64,000 bases of DNA, taken from contig MBPM02000132.1 in assembly GCA_001695595.3 (NCBI GenBank), forward strand, positions 62,001 to 126,000. Direction: 5' to 3'. How positions within the stretch are numbered: the stretch's first letter is position 1; every line of letters starts with the position of its first letter. The notes below the pieces were generated by a model, which saw only the letters and a list, made by a program, of their open reading frames with translations, ran no database searches and had not been told where the DNA came from. Shown piece by piece: positions 1 to 12,054 of this stretch. Made by a program: the position numbers and the translations under genes. Source of the stretch: Plasmopara viticola. Lineage: Eukaryota; Oomycota; Peronosporomycetes; Peronosporales; Peronosporaceae.

Positions 1-2470
1 GGTGCGACCAAAAATGACAAACTCAGCAAAGTTTTGGGTGGGTCCAGTGACCGAAGTCGCCAACGCAGTTGTTTAAGGGCTATGTGACTCGCTCATAGCC
101 CAGTAAAGTAAAGATCCACTCACTTTCTCCTTAGAAAATCCGACAAAGTCTTTAACTGGACGTACCCGGTAAATAGGCGCCAAGCAGCATGTTCATCTGC
201 TTTGTACGTCACAATGACTAGATATCTTTGAGCGACACTTCGCTAACAAGATATATTATTCCAGCACATCCTAGGGTAGATATGCGCGTAATTTAAAACA
301 CGCTATCAAATGTATTCAAAAGTTTTACTATACGCCTGTGATCTACACTAGACCTACGGATATCTACAAGCTCTATCGAGCGTTATGATGAAGTTACAAG
401 TCGATGAGGTCTAGCACTTAAAAGCTTCGGGTTCAATAGCTCAAATCACGCGAGCAAGCCCGATATTTTAATGCTGCAAAGATCTTTAAAAGTTACAAAA
501 GGATGGACGATACTTAATGACTCATGGGTATTGATCAAATAAGTTGTATCGCTTACCGCCGAAAGTATCTACCATATGCTAAGGTTCGTTTAGGACATCA
601 AAATGATAATTTCATTGTTGACTTAGAGACATAATTAAGAGTTCTGTAATCAGATACCTAATAATATAGCCAAAGCGTTATTTCGAGTTCGGTAGTATCG
701 AGCGCTGTTTGGCTAATTTTGGACGCAAACAGCATGTTTGCTTCGCATTCCGCCGCGTCAATGCACTTTCACCCTGAGTTTTTTTTCCATTCGTCTTTCT
801 CCCAGTGCACCTTTGATAAGTAATAGACAAACCAAAGCAAGAAAGCAGAAGCGCTATTGGTGCGGAATTTATTGTACTGAGAATTGGAAGCACAGAGGTG
901 GACACCAGTGGTGACGAGGACAAGTGTTTGAAGCGATGCTTTTGGGTTGAGCGTGAGAGTGGCTCGTAGAATACGAAGCAACGCTCTTCTAAAGAAGCAC
1001 TCGCTGCCCGCCATGAGTGGCATGGGCTCCTTTAAGCTAAAGTTGGATGAGAGATGTCCCTACCACTACGTGCGCAGTGACATTTGAGATACTGAGTACA
1101 TGCTTCAAAAGGCTATCCTTGGCGGTGCAACGTAAGCAATGTGGTTGTCCCACAGCCAGGACGTCTAGAGGAAGCCCTAGTCCATACACTGATTACTATG
1201 GAAGGTATAGTTGGCTATAGGCTAAGGTATTACGGATGAAGCGCTGATCATACACGTAGATCCACTGAGATACAATTTTCGCGGAGAACGTATTTGCACG
1301 TCATACTGGTTTAGTCGGTCAAAAGCCGAGACATCCATAGTGCTGCATTTTAGTCCGTCTAAGGGTGAACGAATTTTACAAAGCAGGGTTCTGCGTCGTA
1401 CTGCTGCATTGCTGGACGTCAGCATGTCAGTATGATGATACCGAACCAGTTGCGACACGACAACTCTCGTTAGAAGCGTCGATCTCTTAAGATGGAAAAC
1501 AGCAGCGCAGGCTGCTTATTAAGCAGCGCGCGGTGCCGTATATCTAAAATGGGAGAGTTTAAAGCAGACGTTAATATTAATAGCGCTCGGCTTTATAAAT
1601 AGGTAGAGACCGGTATGGCTCGAAGGTCAATAAGCCTTCTTTTTTGCCCCGAATATGTTTTCTTACTTGGGCTGAACGAGACGTTTACGTCGAAGCTCAA
1701 AACGTGTATAAGCTTAATGGCATTGCAAGTGGTGTTTATACGGCCTACAGAAAGAGTCACTCTCTTGCTTTAACGTGCTAAAAAGACACGAAGTATGTGT
1801 TTGATTTGCAAAGAATCCCTAGTATATCTGGTAATGAATTACCAATATGTATTTCTATGGATCCCTTCATCAGCGGTATCACCTGAACAAGTTGAGCCTT
1901 ACAAAACCGATTTGTTACTAGGACATGATACATTTAAGTAGGAAGTAGCGTGACTTTGTCAACATAAGAAGACTTGAGTTTGAGCGAGCATGTGCTCGCT
2001 TCTCATGCCGATATTCTGTGGCAGGAAAGCGTCATGGCAAGAGTGCATCATGAGTGCTTAAATTTGCTCGGATTGCCCATCATCCTGGCACTGAAACTTA
2101 TTGTAAAAGGATGTGGCAGGATGGAATATATAATATTCAGCGCACTTGACCTGGTCAATGTATAGTATAAGTTTTTTTTATGAAAAACTGACGTACATTG
2201 ACCTCGATCAGCTTTTGTGTGTGTCTCTGTGAAGTTGGTCATCTTTCGAGCTATCGAACGCGTCTGCAATTTGTATGTACCGATATATATCGATAGTATC
2301 GATTCTGTCTTTATGTAGAAAACAGAAAAAGGGGTACGTTCCATTGACGCCAATGTGAACATGCGCAATAAACTTGTAAGCAAATTTTAGGCGCACTTAT
2401 AGCTATACAAACATACGCGCTGGCAAGATAAAGGCGTTTGCGAAAAGGTTACTGTTTCACCGTCGTTACC
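1..2470 (+). repeat. Long repeat R, copy 1 (+), 5' end outside the window
   Basis: Mostly non-coding copy of a 3.5-4 kb dispersed repeat, here called R, that recurs in this window in both orientations. Blocks near 35-120, 780-1020 and 1220-1400 match 20090-20190, 21090-21300 and 55670-56200. The right end, with the cue GTTTCACCGTCGTTACC near 2455, leads directly into the 5' flank of an effector gene. Short open frames exist on both strands, but none is maintained between copies. I do not recognise a transposase or polymerase in it. It may be a very old transposon. Confidence 0.6.
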
Positions 2471-3020
2471 TAGCTTCATTTCGTATTGTTGCTGCACATT
2501 TCTAACCTTCGCCAATACTTTATAAAGCCTTTTCGTCTATTTGTCATAAATATAACTAATTTTTAGTTTGTCTTTATGATAAATGGCGATGCACGGACAA
2601 ATTTTGCAAGGAACGAGGAAAATCCAGTTTACTAGGGTAATTTGTGTGAGCATTAAATAATTCGCTGTATCGTTGTTTGCCAGGCCAAAGATGAAATCAC
2701 ACCGGCTTCATTTCTTTCGCAATTAGAACTTCTGTTGATGTAAGTGAAGCTGATCAATAGCAGCCAATGCTTGGGCCGTATTTGCTATATGCGGCAATGA
2801 AGTCGTAGCTAATGATTTGCATTCAGTATATTTGTAGCCAGACCACAAAATGTTGAGCAGACGTCAGCTAAGTAGCTGAACCGGCACTTTGAAGCAGATC
2901 AGTCCCCGCAGCGTTTATGGTCCCAGCTTGGATACAGGCTTGTATGTACCATATGGCTCCTTTTTTTTTAAAAGGATACGCAAATGGAGACTAGGGATGC
3001 ATTCCACTGGCACAACCCTT

Positions 3021-3036
3021 TCACTTTTTAATCGGC
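3021..3036 (+). promoter_or_regulatory. Oomycete initiator-like core promoter
   Basis: TCACTTTTTAATCGGC lies 14 bases before the chosen ATG at 3051. It resembles the oomycete Inr/FPR core (TCAYT then a CAWTT-like flank). Related blocks sit at about the same distance before the start codon in seven other members of the family. Its position argues against the in-frame upstream ATG at 2889, because transcription would start downstream of that codon. Confidence 0.6.
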
Positions 3037-3050
3037 TATCGAGTTCACAG

Positions 3051-4163
3051 ATGCGACTTTGCAGCATTGCGTCAGCCTTTCTAACACTTCTCCTCGGTGT
3101 CGTACGAACCAACGCTTCTGCGAATGCGACAGCGTCACCCACATCTCTTGGGACTTCTCCATCAACTGAAAAACGATTTGGTACCTTCGCCTCGGAATTG
3201 TCGTATGCAAGAGACGAAGAGAGGATTAATGGTATCGAAGGTATCGGCTGGGGACATAGATTTGCCACCTTTCTGGCCAAAAGCATGCAAGCGGTGTGGA
3301 AACAAGATGCGAACTCTCAACTTCAGTTCAAAATAGCTTTATGGAGGCTGACAAATGCGCATCCTCACTTTGTTTTTTCCGAGCTGAAGCTCGACAAGGT
3401 TGGCGAGGACATTCTGTCGAATTCTCGGTTTCATGAGTGGGTCAATTACGTGGAAAGCTACAATTTGGGGCATCCTAATAATAAAGTCTCGACTGTGGCA
3501 AAGTTGTCGACGCAATTCGGTGATTATAAGCTGGTGATGATGCTGGATCGGGCACAGGAAGACGCAGGCACGTCACTTCAAGTATTCGCCTCGAAACTGC
3601 AGAATGAGTTGATGTTGGTTTGGAAAGCCCGTCAAATTGACGCACGCGAACTCTTACGAATTTTGCACTTAACTTTTTACAGGTCGGACTTTTTTGAGGA
3701 CCCTGCGCTGAACATCTGGGAAAGTTATGTCAGACAGTACCTTCCTGGTGGACCAGATACGGTATTTAATCAGCTGTACCACTACTTCGGTGACACAGGT
3801 CTGCCTATGCTAATAACCTTGTCAAAGCAGTCAGAGAAACCAGCAGCGCTAGCGTCAAACCTTGAAAACCAATTACTAAATTTGTGGTTAACGATTGGTG
3901 TGAAGCCGGAGCATGCGTTTGAACATTTATTGCTTGACAGACACCCAACAAATCTTCTCAATAGGCCCGAGGTTGAAATATGGATGAAGTATGCGGAAAT
4001 GTATCGAAAATGGAGAGCAGAGGACGTGACTCTCGACAAGATGATTAAGGCATTCTTCAAAGATGACGAGATTGAGCTTATAATTAGCACCGCAACGACT
4101 GACTATGGAAAGAATTTGGCGAATGGGTTAAAGGCCGCGCAACTTATCGGCCACCATGTTTGA
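3051..4163 (+). CDS. Secreted RxLR-like (RFGT-EER) effector with three WY/LWY-type modules
   Basis: A 370-residue protein predicted to be secreted and, by family knowledge, delivered into host plant cells; its target is unknown. Residues 1-23 form a signal peptide (MRL start, then a Leu/Val-rich core). An Asn/Ala/Thr-rich stretch follows, then KRFGT at 41-45 where RxLR would be expected and DEER at 55-58. Three helical modules follow, with Trp98/Tyr133, Trp191/Tyr226 and Trp279/Tyr314; each W-Y pair is 35 residues apart, as in WY folds, and modules repeat every 88-93 residues. The reading frame also stays open upstream to an ATG at 2889, but all paralogues begin at the MRL/MHL position and an initiator-like motif lies just before it. 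This copy is complete to the stop codon. It diverges more from the others and lacks their AQA-type C-terminus. Confidence 0.88.
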   Translation: MRLCSIASAFLTLLLGVVRTNASANATASPTSLGTSPSTEKRFGTFASELSYARDEERINGIEGIGWGHRFATFLAKSMQAVWKQDANSQLQFKIALWRLTNAHPHFVFSELKLDKVGEDILSNSRFHEWVNYVESYNLGHPNNKVSTVAKLSTQFGDYKLVMMLDRAQEDAGTSLQVFASKLQNELMLVWKARQIDARELLRILHLTFYRSDFFEDPALNIWESYVRQYLPGGPDTVFNQLYHYFGDTGLPMLITLSKQSEKPAALASNLENQLLNLWLTIGVKPEHAFEHLLLDRHPTNLLNRPEVEIWMKYAEMYRKWRAEDVTLDKMIKAFFKDDEIELIISTATTDYGKNLANGLKAAQLIGHHV

Positions 4164-4169
4164 GTTGTT

Positions 4170-4559
4170 GCAGTTTTAGGGGGAACAAGACTGTTTAATT
4201 CATTAATCAAAGCTAAAAAGTACTTATCATTTTCTTACCATATTTAGTATTGATATATTATGTACCTTCGTCCGACTCTACTGCTTCAATAATAATTTAT
4301 TATGTTTTGAAACAATTTACGACCTCTATCTTCTTTATAGCTTTGTCCTTGTACGTAGTTAAAAGGGTTGCAAAAATTCAATGTCATGAGACTTCAGCTG
4401 TTGCCGATTGTATTGAATTCCACCACGCAATGGCGACCAAAATATTTACTATAACGTCTCATTTTCCACCTATTGAACCAAATTGTTATATCTACAACAA
4501 ATTGTTCTCAGCAAAATTTAGATACGCCTTGCCATTTTTTTGGATGAATGAGAGACCTT
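4170..4559. other. Intergenic, A+T-rich, no gene supported
   Basis: This covers the 3' flank of the effector and A+T-rich spacer. A 103-codon open frame exists on the + strand but shows no recognisable motif and no counterpart behind other effectors, so I treat it as chance. Confidence 0.5.
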
Positions 4560-6230
4560 AACTGCAGTGCGCAGTGACGCATGAGTTTTGGAGATCACGA
4601 TGCGATTTTCACCAAGAAATTACACTCGGTGCTTGACAAGACTCCGAGTCGTGACCTGGTCAACTTCGTTTGAGTGGCTTCCGTTGCCTCGATTGATACT
4701 AGAAAAGACTCTCATGACCATTGTCATCGTAATGCATGAGTGCACAACCGATTGCAAAGTCGCTTGCGTCGCAAACAATTAGGGAAGCAAGCACAAGGGC
4801 TTTGCACACATTGCTTTTGATGTTCTCAATAGCAAAATTCTGCTGTTGTAGCCCCCACTTCCACTCAGTGTCTTTCTTGAGCCGGTGGGTCATTGGCTAT
4901 AGCATTCCAGCATAGTTTCGCGCGGAGATCGTCAGTCAGCCAGTCTCAACCATGACCGTAGTTGCTCGGCGTGGGCCAATTGTTGAGCTGATGCTCTCGC
5001 ATCACCTCCAAATCGTTTCGAAAATGAATCGCTAAGTCCGGTTGGTTGTGCTCAGCCTTGCTATAAACGAAATGTCGTCAAAAAAGCTTGGATCGAAGTC
5101 TCGCGTGGGACGGAGAATGTTAACTACGAGAATTGCAGGCGCATTTTCCAGCCCTTGTGGCATCACAAGCCATTCCCACAGCATAATATCAGAAACTATC
5201 TCTTGGCCAGTAGACAGGCCCGCGCCTACCGGTCGTTGCCGTTTAAACTACTTCACTACAACCAAGAGGGTACTCAATACTAGTCGATGTTGAACGATAG
5301 CGCGATCATTCGTCAATCTGCACGCGGTCATCGTTCGCTCCGTGGCCCATCTTGCCACAGCGAAAACCTTACACATTGGCGTTTAAAGCTTGCTTCCGCT
5401 CACTCATGCCCATACTCGCGAAGTAGTTGCGTCATGGCCGAAGTATCGATCAGACCCTTGATAGTGTCTCCATTTATGTAGCTTGGTCGATCGGCTCGCT
5501 CACATACTAGACATCAACTATCGGGCACGTTTATTGTTGTTGTGCAGGTCCGACTGGCCTTGGCGCAGATTTAGCTCAAAATTCGAACTTTGGAGGCTCA
5601 AACGCTAGCTTCCCAATTATGCACGTTCTCCGATCTTCGACATAGAAAATGCTAATTGCTGGACCAGTTCGGATGTCGAGCATCGTAAGCAGCGTCCAAC
5701 TGGACGAACCATCACAAAAGCAGTTCATTCTCGCCACCACGGTATGGTGCGGCGTCGAGTTTGTGCGAAGAGACCCGTCGTTGAACGGAAGGAGCTGCGG
5801 CTTGCTGTCGGATGTGTATCGCCTCTCGATGCATGAATGAAACGGCAGCCATTTTCTGCTCTTCTGGAGGGAAAATTGACAATATCTTGCCATCCACCAT
5901 TCGTGCAAATGCAGCCCCGATGCATCGAGGTAGTCGCCTCTGTCGAGCACGTCTTTGCAGATGGGTGCAGATGGTGCATGTTCTTCCTTGGTCGCTAGGA
6001 GTCGAACGAAACCACTCAAAGTACAAAGTACTACCCGGTGCAGTCCAACTCAGCTTTCGCAAAGACGAAGAGCTGTGTGGAGTTGACTCTAAGGGAGCGT
6101 AAAGCAAACGAAGCTCGCACAGAAGTCTAAGTCGATGCTTGGGCTTGGTAACCTTGAGTCTTGGGCCTTGTGCTTCGAGACGAGAGATGACGTAGGGCAA
6201 CTTGCATAAATTTGCAACTAATTCGATCTG
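4560..6230 (-). mobile_element. Ty3/Gypsy retrotransposon relic (gag to RNase H)
   Basis: A decayed Gypsy-type polyprotein reads on the minus strand. From 6200 down to about 5580 there is a gag-like open frame beginning MPYVISRLEAQ, nearly identical to the plus-strand frame at 36794. From about 5290 to 4990 the minus strand carries reverse-transcriptase remnants; the proline/glycine-rich finger block and a YSKAEHNQ-like segment are recognisable by comparison with the copies at 27.2 and 38.2 kb. From 4893 to 4699 there is the start of the RNase H domain, with VCDASDFAIGCALMHYDDNG, a typical Gypsy RNase H sequence. Frameshifts and stops interrupt every domain. No integrase was recognised. Confidence 0.75.
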
Positions 6231-6880
6231 TCATTGTTCCCGCTGTTGCTCGTAAATGCACCCAAAGGGCTCCTAGAGGCTTTAGCCGCTCCTATATAGA
6301 AGCTGTACTCTGAGGTTCAACCTTAGACTCAAAGTGTGATGGGATTGGCCCCGTCATTCGAATGAACTCATTTAGTCTCAAAGCGCTAGAAGAATCATAT
6401 TGCACATGATTACACAAGTGAAGATTACTCCGTTATACACCAACTGCCTGTGCTGGAATTATTGTGGCATCATCTGATGCACGTGGGTGCTAGTGGAATC
6501 CGATAACCCAAGGCGCGCTGTGAGAAGGTGTGTACCACACATATTCACCTCGCAATGGGGTCCATTACACCCTTTTAATCATAGCCGAAAGGTAGAGGTG
6601 CCTAAAACAAGGGGGAAGGATAGACGCACCTCCACGTAGAGTGAGCGGTTGTCTGGCGAATGACCGTCGGAGAAGCGCAGTTTTTTTTTAAAGACAACTG
6701 TGCCACTAGACGTCGAGACGTGTGACGTACAGGAGTACTAGATCCATTTTGCTAATACATCGTTTTTGCGTCCATTGCGTAATGAGTCGATCGAATTCCG
6801 GAAGTGAGTCTTCGCGGCCAAAAAACTAGCATTAAAGAGCCATCTTGGAAACCGATAGAGAAAGGTCTATAATTGCTCCA
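6230..6880 (-). repeat. Gypsy LTR-like block
   Basis: Non-coding block upstream (in minus orientation) of the gag-like frame. It is near-identical in inverted form to 36160-36780 and related to 28800-29650 and 39700-40330, each of which also lies between a gag-like frame and an effector 3' end. The outer edge carries a GGCCAAAA/GGCCGAAAA cue. Exact LTR ends and target duplications were not resolved. Confidence 0.5.
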
Positions 6881-7099
6881 AAAAAATAATTAAAAAGGCG
6901 AATTAGTAGACTTTTTAAAGAGGACAAGGTCGATATTTCTGCCCATGCAAGATTTTTTTGTCTCCTACAGCCGTGCTGATGCCTAAAAAACGCAAATATC
7001 GTACTTCCGTGTCATACGTTAGATTAAACAACTTCTCTATGTTTCAGTCTTACAATGTTTGATCTGCAACAACCCAAAACAAATGCCAATAGGCAACGC

Positions 7100-8339
7100 C
7101 TAAGCTTGCGCAGCTGCCAACTTCTCCTCCATATATCTCGCCAAGTTCTTCGCCAACTCCTTTTCATCATCAGCCCTTGCTGTTTCGATGACAATCTTGA
7201 ACCTGTCTGCGCTAAAGAAGCCACCAATGACCTCGTTAAGTGTCACGTCAGTCCCTGTCTCTCTCTCATACATTTTCGCATACCTAACATCCATGATTTG
7301 AGCTCAAGCTATTCTAGAAGACTATACGGGGTGAGGTTAAGCTTTAAATGTTCGAAAGCAAGCTTCGGCGTCACATCTCTACGCAGCCAGTCCTTTTCTA
7401 ATTGGAGTTGCAAGTCTGTCGCCTGCGCTGCTGTCTCCTCTGACCATTTTAAAGCAATCAGCAACTTAGACAGACTCTCGCCATCAAAAGTGTGGAGCAG
7501 CTGATCGGAGAGCGTCATTGGCCGACCAGGGTTGAAATTAGTAAAGAAATTGTTCCAGATTTCATTCGCACGGCCGGGAAGCAAAGTCGGAAAAACGCTG
7601 TTTGCTTGCAAATCGTAGTAAATTTTGTTTAGAGGGACTTTATGGGCTTTCCACAACGACATCTGTTCAAATTGGAGTTTTGTACCAGCTCTAGCCCTAG
7701 CTCGTTGTTTACAGAGAGAGGAATCGCTTTATCCAGCTTCCACCAAGCAAATTGAAGCTCAAGCTGAGAGTTAATATCTTGTTTCCAAACCGCCTGCATG
7801 ATTTTGGTCAGAAAGGCGGCGATTCTATTTACCAAACCGGAACCTTCGACACCATTCCTCTCTTCATTGTTTACAGAGAGAGGAATCGCTTTATCCAGCT
7901 TCCACCAAGCAAATTGAAGCTCAAGCTGAGAGTTAATATCTTGTTTCCAAACCGCCTGCATGATTTTGGTCAGAAAGGCGGCGATTCTATTTACCAAACC
8001 GGAACCTTCGACACCATTCCTCTCTTCATTGTTTACAGAGAGAGGAATCGCTTTATCCAGCTTCCACCAAGCAAATTGAAGCTCAAGCTGAGAGTTAATA
8101 TCTTGTTTCCAAACCGCCTGCATGATTTTGGTCAGAAAGGCGGCGATTCTATTTACCAAACCGGAACCTTCGACACCATTCCTCTCTTCATCTGTTGCAT
8201 TCGGCGATTCCGAGACGAGGGTACCAGGGCGGTCTTCAGTAAATGGAAATGTCCATTGGGGTGCAAGGGACGCGGTCGCATTCGAAGATGCGTTCGCTTT
8301 TGCGATAAGGAGGAGGACGGCTAGGCTGCGAAGACGCAT
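7100..8339 (-). pseudogene. LWY-type RxLR-like effector pseudogene with in-frame triplication
   Basis: Minus-strand family member starting MRLRSLAVLLL at 8339, with signal peptide, DRPGT and DEER in the usual places. The region from EER through the first Trp helix (54 residues) is present three times in perfect tandem. After the third unit the first module is cut by a deletion that also shifts the frame (near 7690), so this reading ends shortly after. The second and third modules survive in another frame (7662-7309, starting MSLWKAHKVPL), followed by a further frameshift near 7300 before the terminal frame ending EEKLAAAQA at 7100. It cannot make a normal full-length effector. The N-terminal 8339-7690 part could still encode a short secreted protein. 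Its 3' part is an inverted duplicate of 35.3-36.0 kb. Confidence 0.85.
7705..8190 (-). repeat. Perfect 3 x 162 bp in-frame tandem repeat inside an effector gene
   Basis: Three directly repeated 162 bp units (7705-7866, 7867-8028, 8029-8190). I saw no differences between them. Each encodes 54 residues from EERNGVEGSG to the IPLSVNN segment. 162 is divisible by three, so the frame is kept through all copies. Identity of the units implies very recent amplification or an assembly artefact. Confidence 0.93.
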
Positions 8340-8352
8340 GTGTAGACTTGCT

Positions 8353-8369
8353 GGACAAATGAATAATGG
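8353..8369 (-). promoter_or_regulatory. Initiator-like core promoter of the 7.1-8.3 kb effector pseudogene
   Basis: Minus strand reads CCATTATTCATTTGTCC, 13 bases before the ATG at 8339. It is the same block as before the other family members, with the first base changed from T to C and GGCC changed to GTCC. Confidence 0.55.
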
Positions 8370-8638
8370 AATGGCAATGCTGGATTGAATCCCGAGTCTT
8401 CCTTTGCGCATCGGCGAAGAAGGATCGATACGGAGCATGTGGTACTAAAAACGCTGCGGGGGGCTGATCTGATCTGAAAAGCCGGCGGACGCCAAATTAT
8501 CAAGCCTTTTTTCGGCTCTGACCTCCGGCGGTTCCGAGATGAGGGTACCAGATCATTATCTAGTGGATGAAAAAGTCCCTAAGGTTGCGGGATCGCAGCC
8601 GTATTCACAGATTTTCTGCGTAATATCTAAGAAGGGTC

Positions 8639-8959
8639 TTGGAAAAGGTTGGGGTGACGCCCTCCTTCCAAGCGCGGGGGCTAAATGCTCGCGCGCTTCG
8701 GGCAGGTGCTCTCGGGCATCTGCAGGTCTCTAACGAGTCTCACTCTCGACGCGACGATCTCCAGCACCAGGGCGCCACCTGGGCTCTTACCAAGTCAGAG
8801 CTAAACAAAATAATGGAAGACCCTGACGACCTCGGTGCTGGCTGCACTGCCCGCCGAACGAGACGCGACGTATGCGGAAATCACTCTATGCCGTGGACTA
8901 GCCATAGAGCCTAGCACGTGCATAACTTGGCAACGCGATAATGTAATACAATACAACTG
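8639..8959 (+). mobile_element. Short non-autonomous LINE derivative (SINE-like), copy 1
   Basis: About 320 bp flanked by a 9 bp direct repeat AGAAGGGTC (8630-8638 and 8960-8968). It starts GGAAAAGGTTGGGGTGACGC and ends in a short TACAA repeat tail. Its 5' part matches the 5' end, and its 3' part the 3' end, of the LINE at 40395-41551, with the middle deleted. Open frames in it are fragments only. Confidence 0.88.
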
Positions 8960-8969
8960 AGAAGGGTCA

Positions 8970-9500
8970 GTACTGCTAAGACCTTAAAAGCTGCGAAGGC
9001 TGAGCGAATTTTTGTGGCTTGGCTACAAGACAAAATTATTTGGCGTAGCGCAAAGCTGGCTAGACCGATAGAGATTACTTACTTCCTGCGGCCGAAGCAC
9101 AATGGCAGTGGCCGGAGTAGTTGCAACAGTGTTCAACGCTTAAACTGATTTAACGCATAAATGATCCCCTTTTAGATAATTTACGTAATTGAATATGCTA
9201 CAAATCTTATATGCTTTCTTAGATTTGCTTTAGATTTTGTTCACGCTGCATCAGCTTTATGACTACAAAGATTAAGTACCGTAAACTGATATTAGACACG
9301 TGCAAGTATGACTTTTTCTGGGGCCTAGTTGCAGCATCGACACCAAAATTGCATTACAGAAGGAAGGAAGGTCGCTACAAATTAATCCAATAAACTTTTT
9401 TTGCTCTTACAAAGAATTTAGCTCAAAGCTACTTTCGCAAATCTTCATTGACAAAAAGCCTATTATAACGTTGAAAACCGATCTGTAGAAACGATAATAT
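8970..9500. other. Intergenic, no gene seen
   Basis: Spacer between the SINE-like element and an R repeat. It contains sequence resembling effector upstream flanks near 9060-9110 (a TAGACCGATAGAGA-type block) but no coding frame I can support. Confidence 0.4.
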
Positions 9501-9509
9501 ATAAACCAC

Positions 9510-10760
9510 GACAACGATGGTGAAACAATGACCTTGCTGAAAACTATTTGTCTCACCAGGTCGAATGTATATACGGCTCTATCTGCGCGCATTGATTTTA
9601 TTAGTGAACTGAGAAGGTCTGGAAAAGAGACAAGAACGGAGAATCGTGTCCTCTTGCGCACTATACGCACGGCCACCTTATCAACACACGAGCGGTTAAT
9701 TTTGATGATCTTTAGTTTTGACGATGAGCCACGAGTTCCGTCCGCTAAATGTGCATTAAGGTTTGTCTATTTAATATAGTTGGAAAAAGCTTATAATTTT
9801 TTGACATAAAAAAAATGCAACAGGGTAATTCTATTCGAAGTGATGTGATTGTAAAAAGATAATAAAAATGTGTCGGTACGTATGCCTAATGAACGCATTC
9901 GAAAAACTTCAAGACACGATATACTACGCTCAGTGCAAACGCAGTCAATGGCACTATTTCCATGTGAGAAATTAATGCATATAAAAACACCAATTAAGTC
10001 GAGCGCTGTACACTATACAATGCATCCTGTTGTTCCGAATCACGACCTTTTAATAAATAACGCCACCGCCAGGATGATGGCCAAATACATTTTTCAAGCG
10101 TCCACGATGTGCCACTTGCCATAATTTTTTTTGCCACAAAATATTTGCGTAATTGCTCGTCCAAAGTCGAGCAAAAAACTAGAAGCTGGTCTCTTCTGCA
10201 GCTGAGTGATCACCAACTTGACGATACCCTCGAGCTTGTAAAAGTCTTGTGCTTCAGGTGTCCTACGCTATACACTAAGCATTTTGGGATGCTGCCTTTA
10301 CTTTCTAAAATTGACGATTCCACAAAGCCTTGTTGTGTCGGCACTATTCTACCGACATTCGAACGTATAGCAATGCAGCAATGCCATGCAGTGTCCCACA
10401 GGTTTAAACGCATCAAGAAGGCAGCACCTAAAGTGCCTCGGCCTCTGTCACGCAAGACATACATCAAATGCTGTCAAGGATCAGCGTTTCTTAGTGGGTC
10501 CACGTGTATGTTTAGAGTGTAGCTCTTAGTATCTTGAGCCGTAGCCAGCCATGCCTCCCATCGCAAGCAGCAAACGCAGAATTGCTTAGTGAATAATGTG
10601 CTAATCCACGGGTTGTATGTAGGGTGGGTTTTAACACACTGTCTTAGCTCAAAGTCACCTATGCTCGTCATCATTGGCCTTTGTCTGTCATTTTAATGTT
10701 CATTACATTGACCATCCGCGACAATGGTGCTTCCGCTTACTAGTCGAAGTGAGTCAATAG
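9510..10760 (-). repeat. Repeat R, copy (-), partial
   Basis: The left edge carries GATGGTGAAACAATGACC near 9518, the outer cue of R. The block near 9995-10140 matches 58180-58340 and the block near 10690-10755 matches 59390-59460, both in the same orientation. The copy therefore runs opposite to copy 1 and is shortened internally. The open frames in it are not conserved. Confidence 0.6.
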
Positions 10761-11760
10761 TTTTTTTTTAATTTATTAAGGACAATATGGATGGCATTTC
10801 AAGCAGAATTATGTCATTTCTGCGTTACACTTCGTATCTGGCTCGAAGACCAAACAAATAGCTCTCGACATACGACATTTTTCTATGACTACAGAATATT
10901 CGATCGACGCCCATAAGTAGATATTCGTAGTCTATCGCTTTTTGAATCCCCTGAAGGAAATTTGACAGCCATAATGTCAGGCTAGCGCCCACAATCTGTG
11001 TGTTTGTGCTTAGATCTTTAGGAGCGTTGGCCCTGCCTGAAAATGTGACGGTTTGCAAGTCCAATTAAAAGTTGTACGGGTCCAAATGTTCTAAACGTAC
11101 GACTAATTTTTGGTGAAATATTTTAAATATCCCATTTTATCTGATAGAAAATATTATAGAGATCTTCAAGCGGTTTTCGAGCTGCCGACCAAATTTACAC
11201 ATTTCCATGAAACCATAGATCTGATGGTACCTTCGTGATATTCTTAATTGAAACATGGAGATCGAACGCATAATGCTCGTAAAGACACACAACCTCATAC
11301 GACCGCTTATTGCTGTGCACAACGCGGTGGATTACTGACACAAGTGTGATACCTAGATAATGTCTTTCTTATAGTAATACTCTCGTCGTGTGAGAGTAGA
11401 ATGCCTTAGATCATTTTTTTATGGACAGCCTTGTCTACAAAATGTGAAGAACTGCTTTCCGAGTGATACCTTGGACTTGGGTGTTTTATTTATTACTGAT
11501 TAGAATTGTCGAAAACAACCCCTAAATATCCATTCTTTTAGTAAGCAATATATTGACCAATGATAACTGAATATTGCATGTTGCTGGCAAAGATTGTGCA
11601 TCAATTGAAGTATGCTTTGGGCTGAAAATCGGTACAATAAAAAACATACGATGGTAAAATTATTTTTTAACGAAAATTACTCGTATGGTTAGCTATAATT
11701 GGAGCCGCACTCATTTTTATTACATTGCAAACCGTTAAATTTTTTGTTTTCCCTTACTTT
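10761..11760. other. A+T-rich spacer, no recognised gene
   Basis: A 79-codon minus-strand frame (11064-10825) ending LFGLRARYEV is the only reading of interest. It has no recognised domain and no second copy in the window. The rest is low-complexity A+T-rich sequence. Part of 11780-11900 resembles R in minus orientation. Confidence 0.35.
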
Positions 11761-12054
11761 TTTCTTACACTAAAAAAAAACCATGCCTCTTATGGCAAGC
11801 AGCGAGTGTTGTTTCAGAAGAGCGCTGAACTTGTCCTACAATCCACTCTCCCTCTTCGCTGAAAAGAATCACTTTGAACTCTTGTCCTTATCACTATTGA
11901 TGTTCATGTGTGTTAAGGTTTTACGGACGAAATGCTAAGCATGCACGTGGATCCACAGAGAAACGATTGCTCGGAAAGCAATTTTGTACGTCATATTGGT
12001 ACAATGGCTCAAGCACCGAGACATCCATACTGCTGTATTTAAGGCCGTATACCG

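Noticed and set aside
2889..3050. Upstream in-frame start for the first effector
   Set aside because: It would put 54 residues ahead of the signal peptide. Paralogues all start at the MRL/MHL position, and the initiator-like motif lies downstream of 2889.
7752..8324. 190-codon plus-strand open frame
   Set aside because: It is the mirror of the triplicated effector segment on the minus strand. It is long only because the 162 bp unit is repeated and open in this frame too.
8639..8914. Open frames in the SINE-like elements (also 14779, 34706)
   Set aside because: They cross the LINE deletion junctions, mixing 5' non-coding and RT-derived sequence. They recur only because the element recurs.
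10825..11064. 79-codon minus frame as a possible gene
   Set aside because: No motif, no second copy, and no promoter-like sequence upstream.
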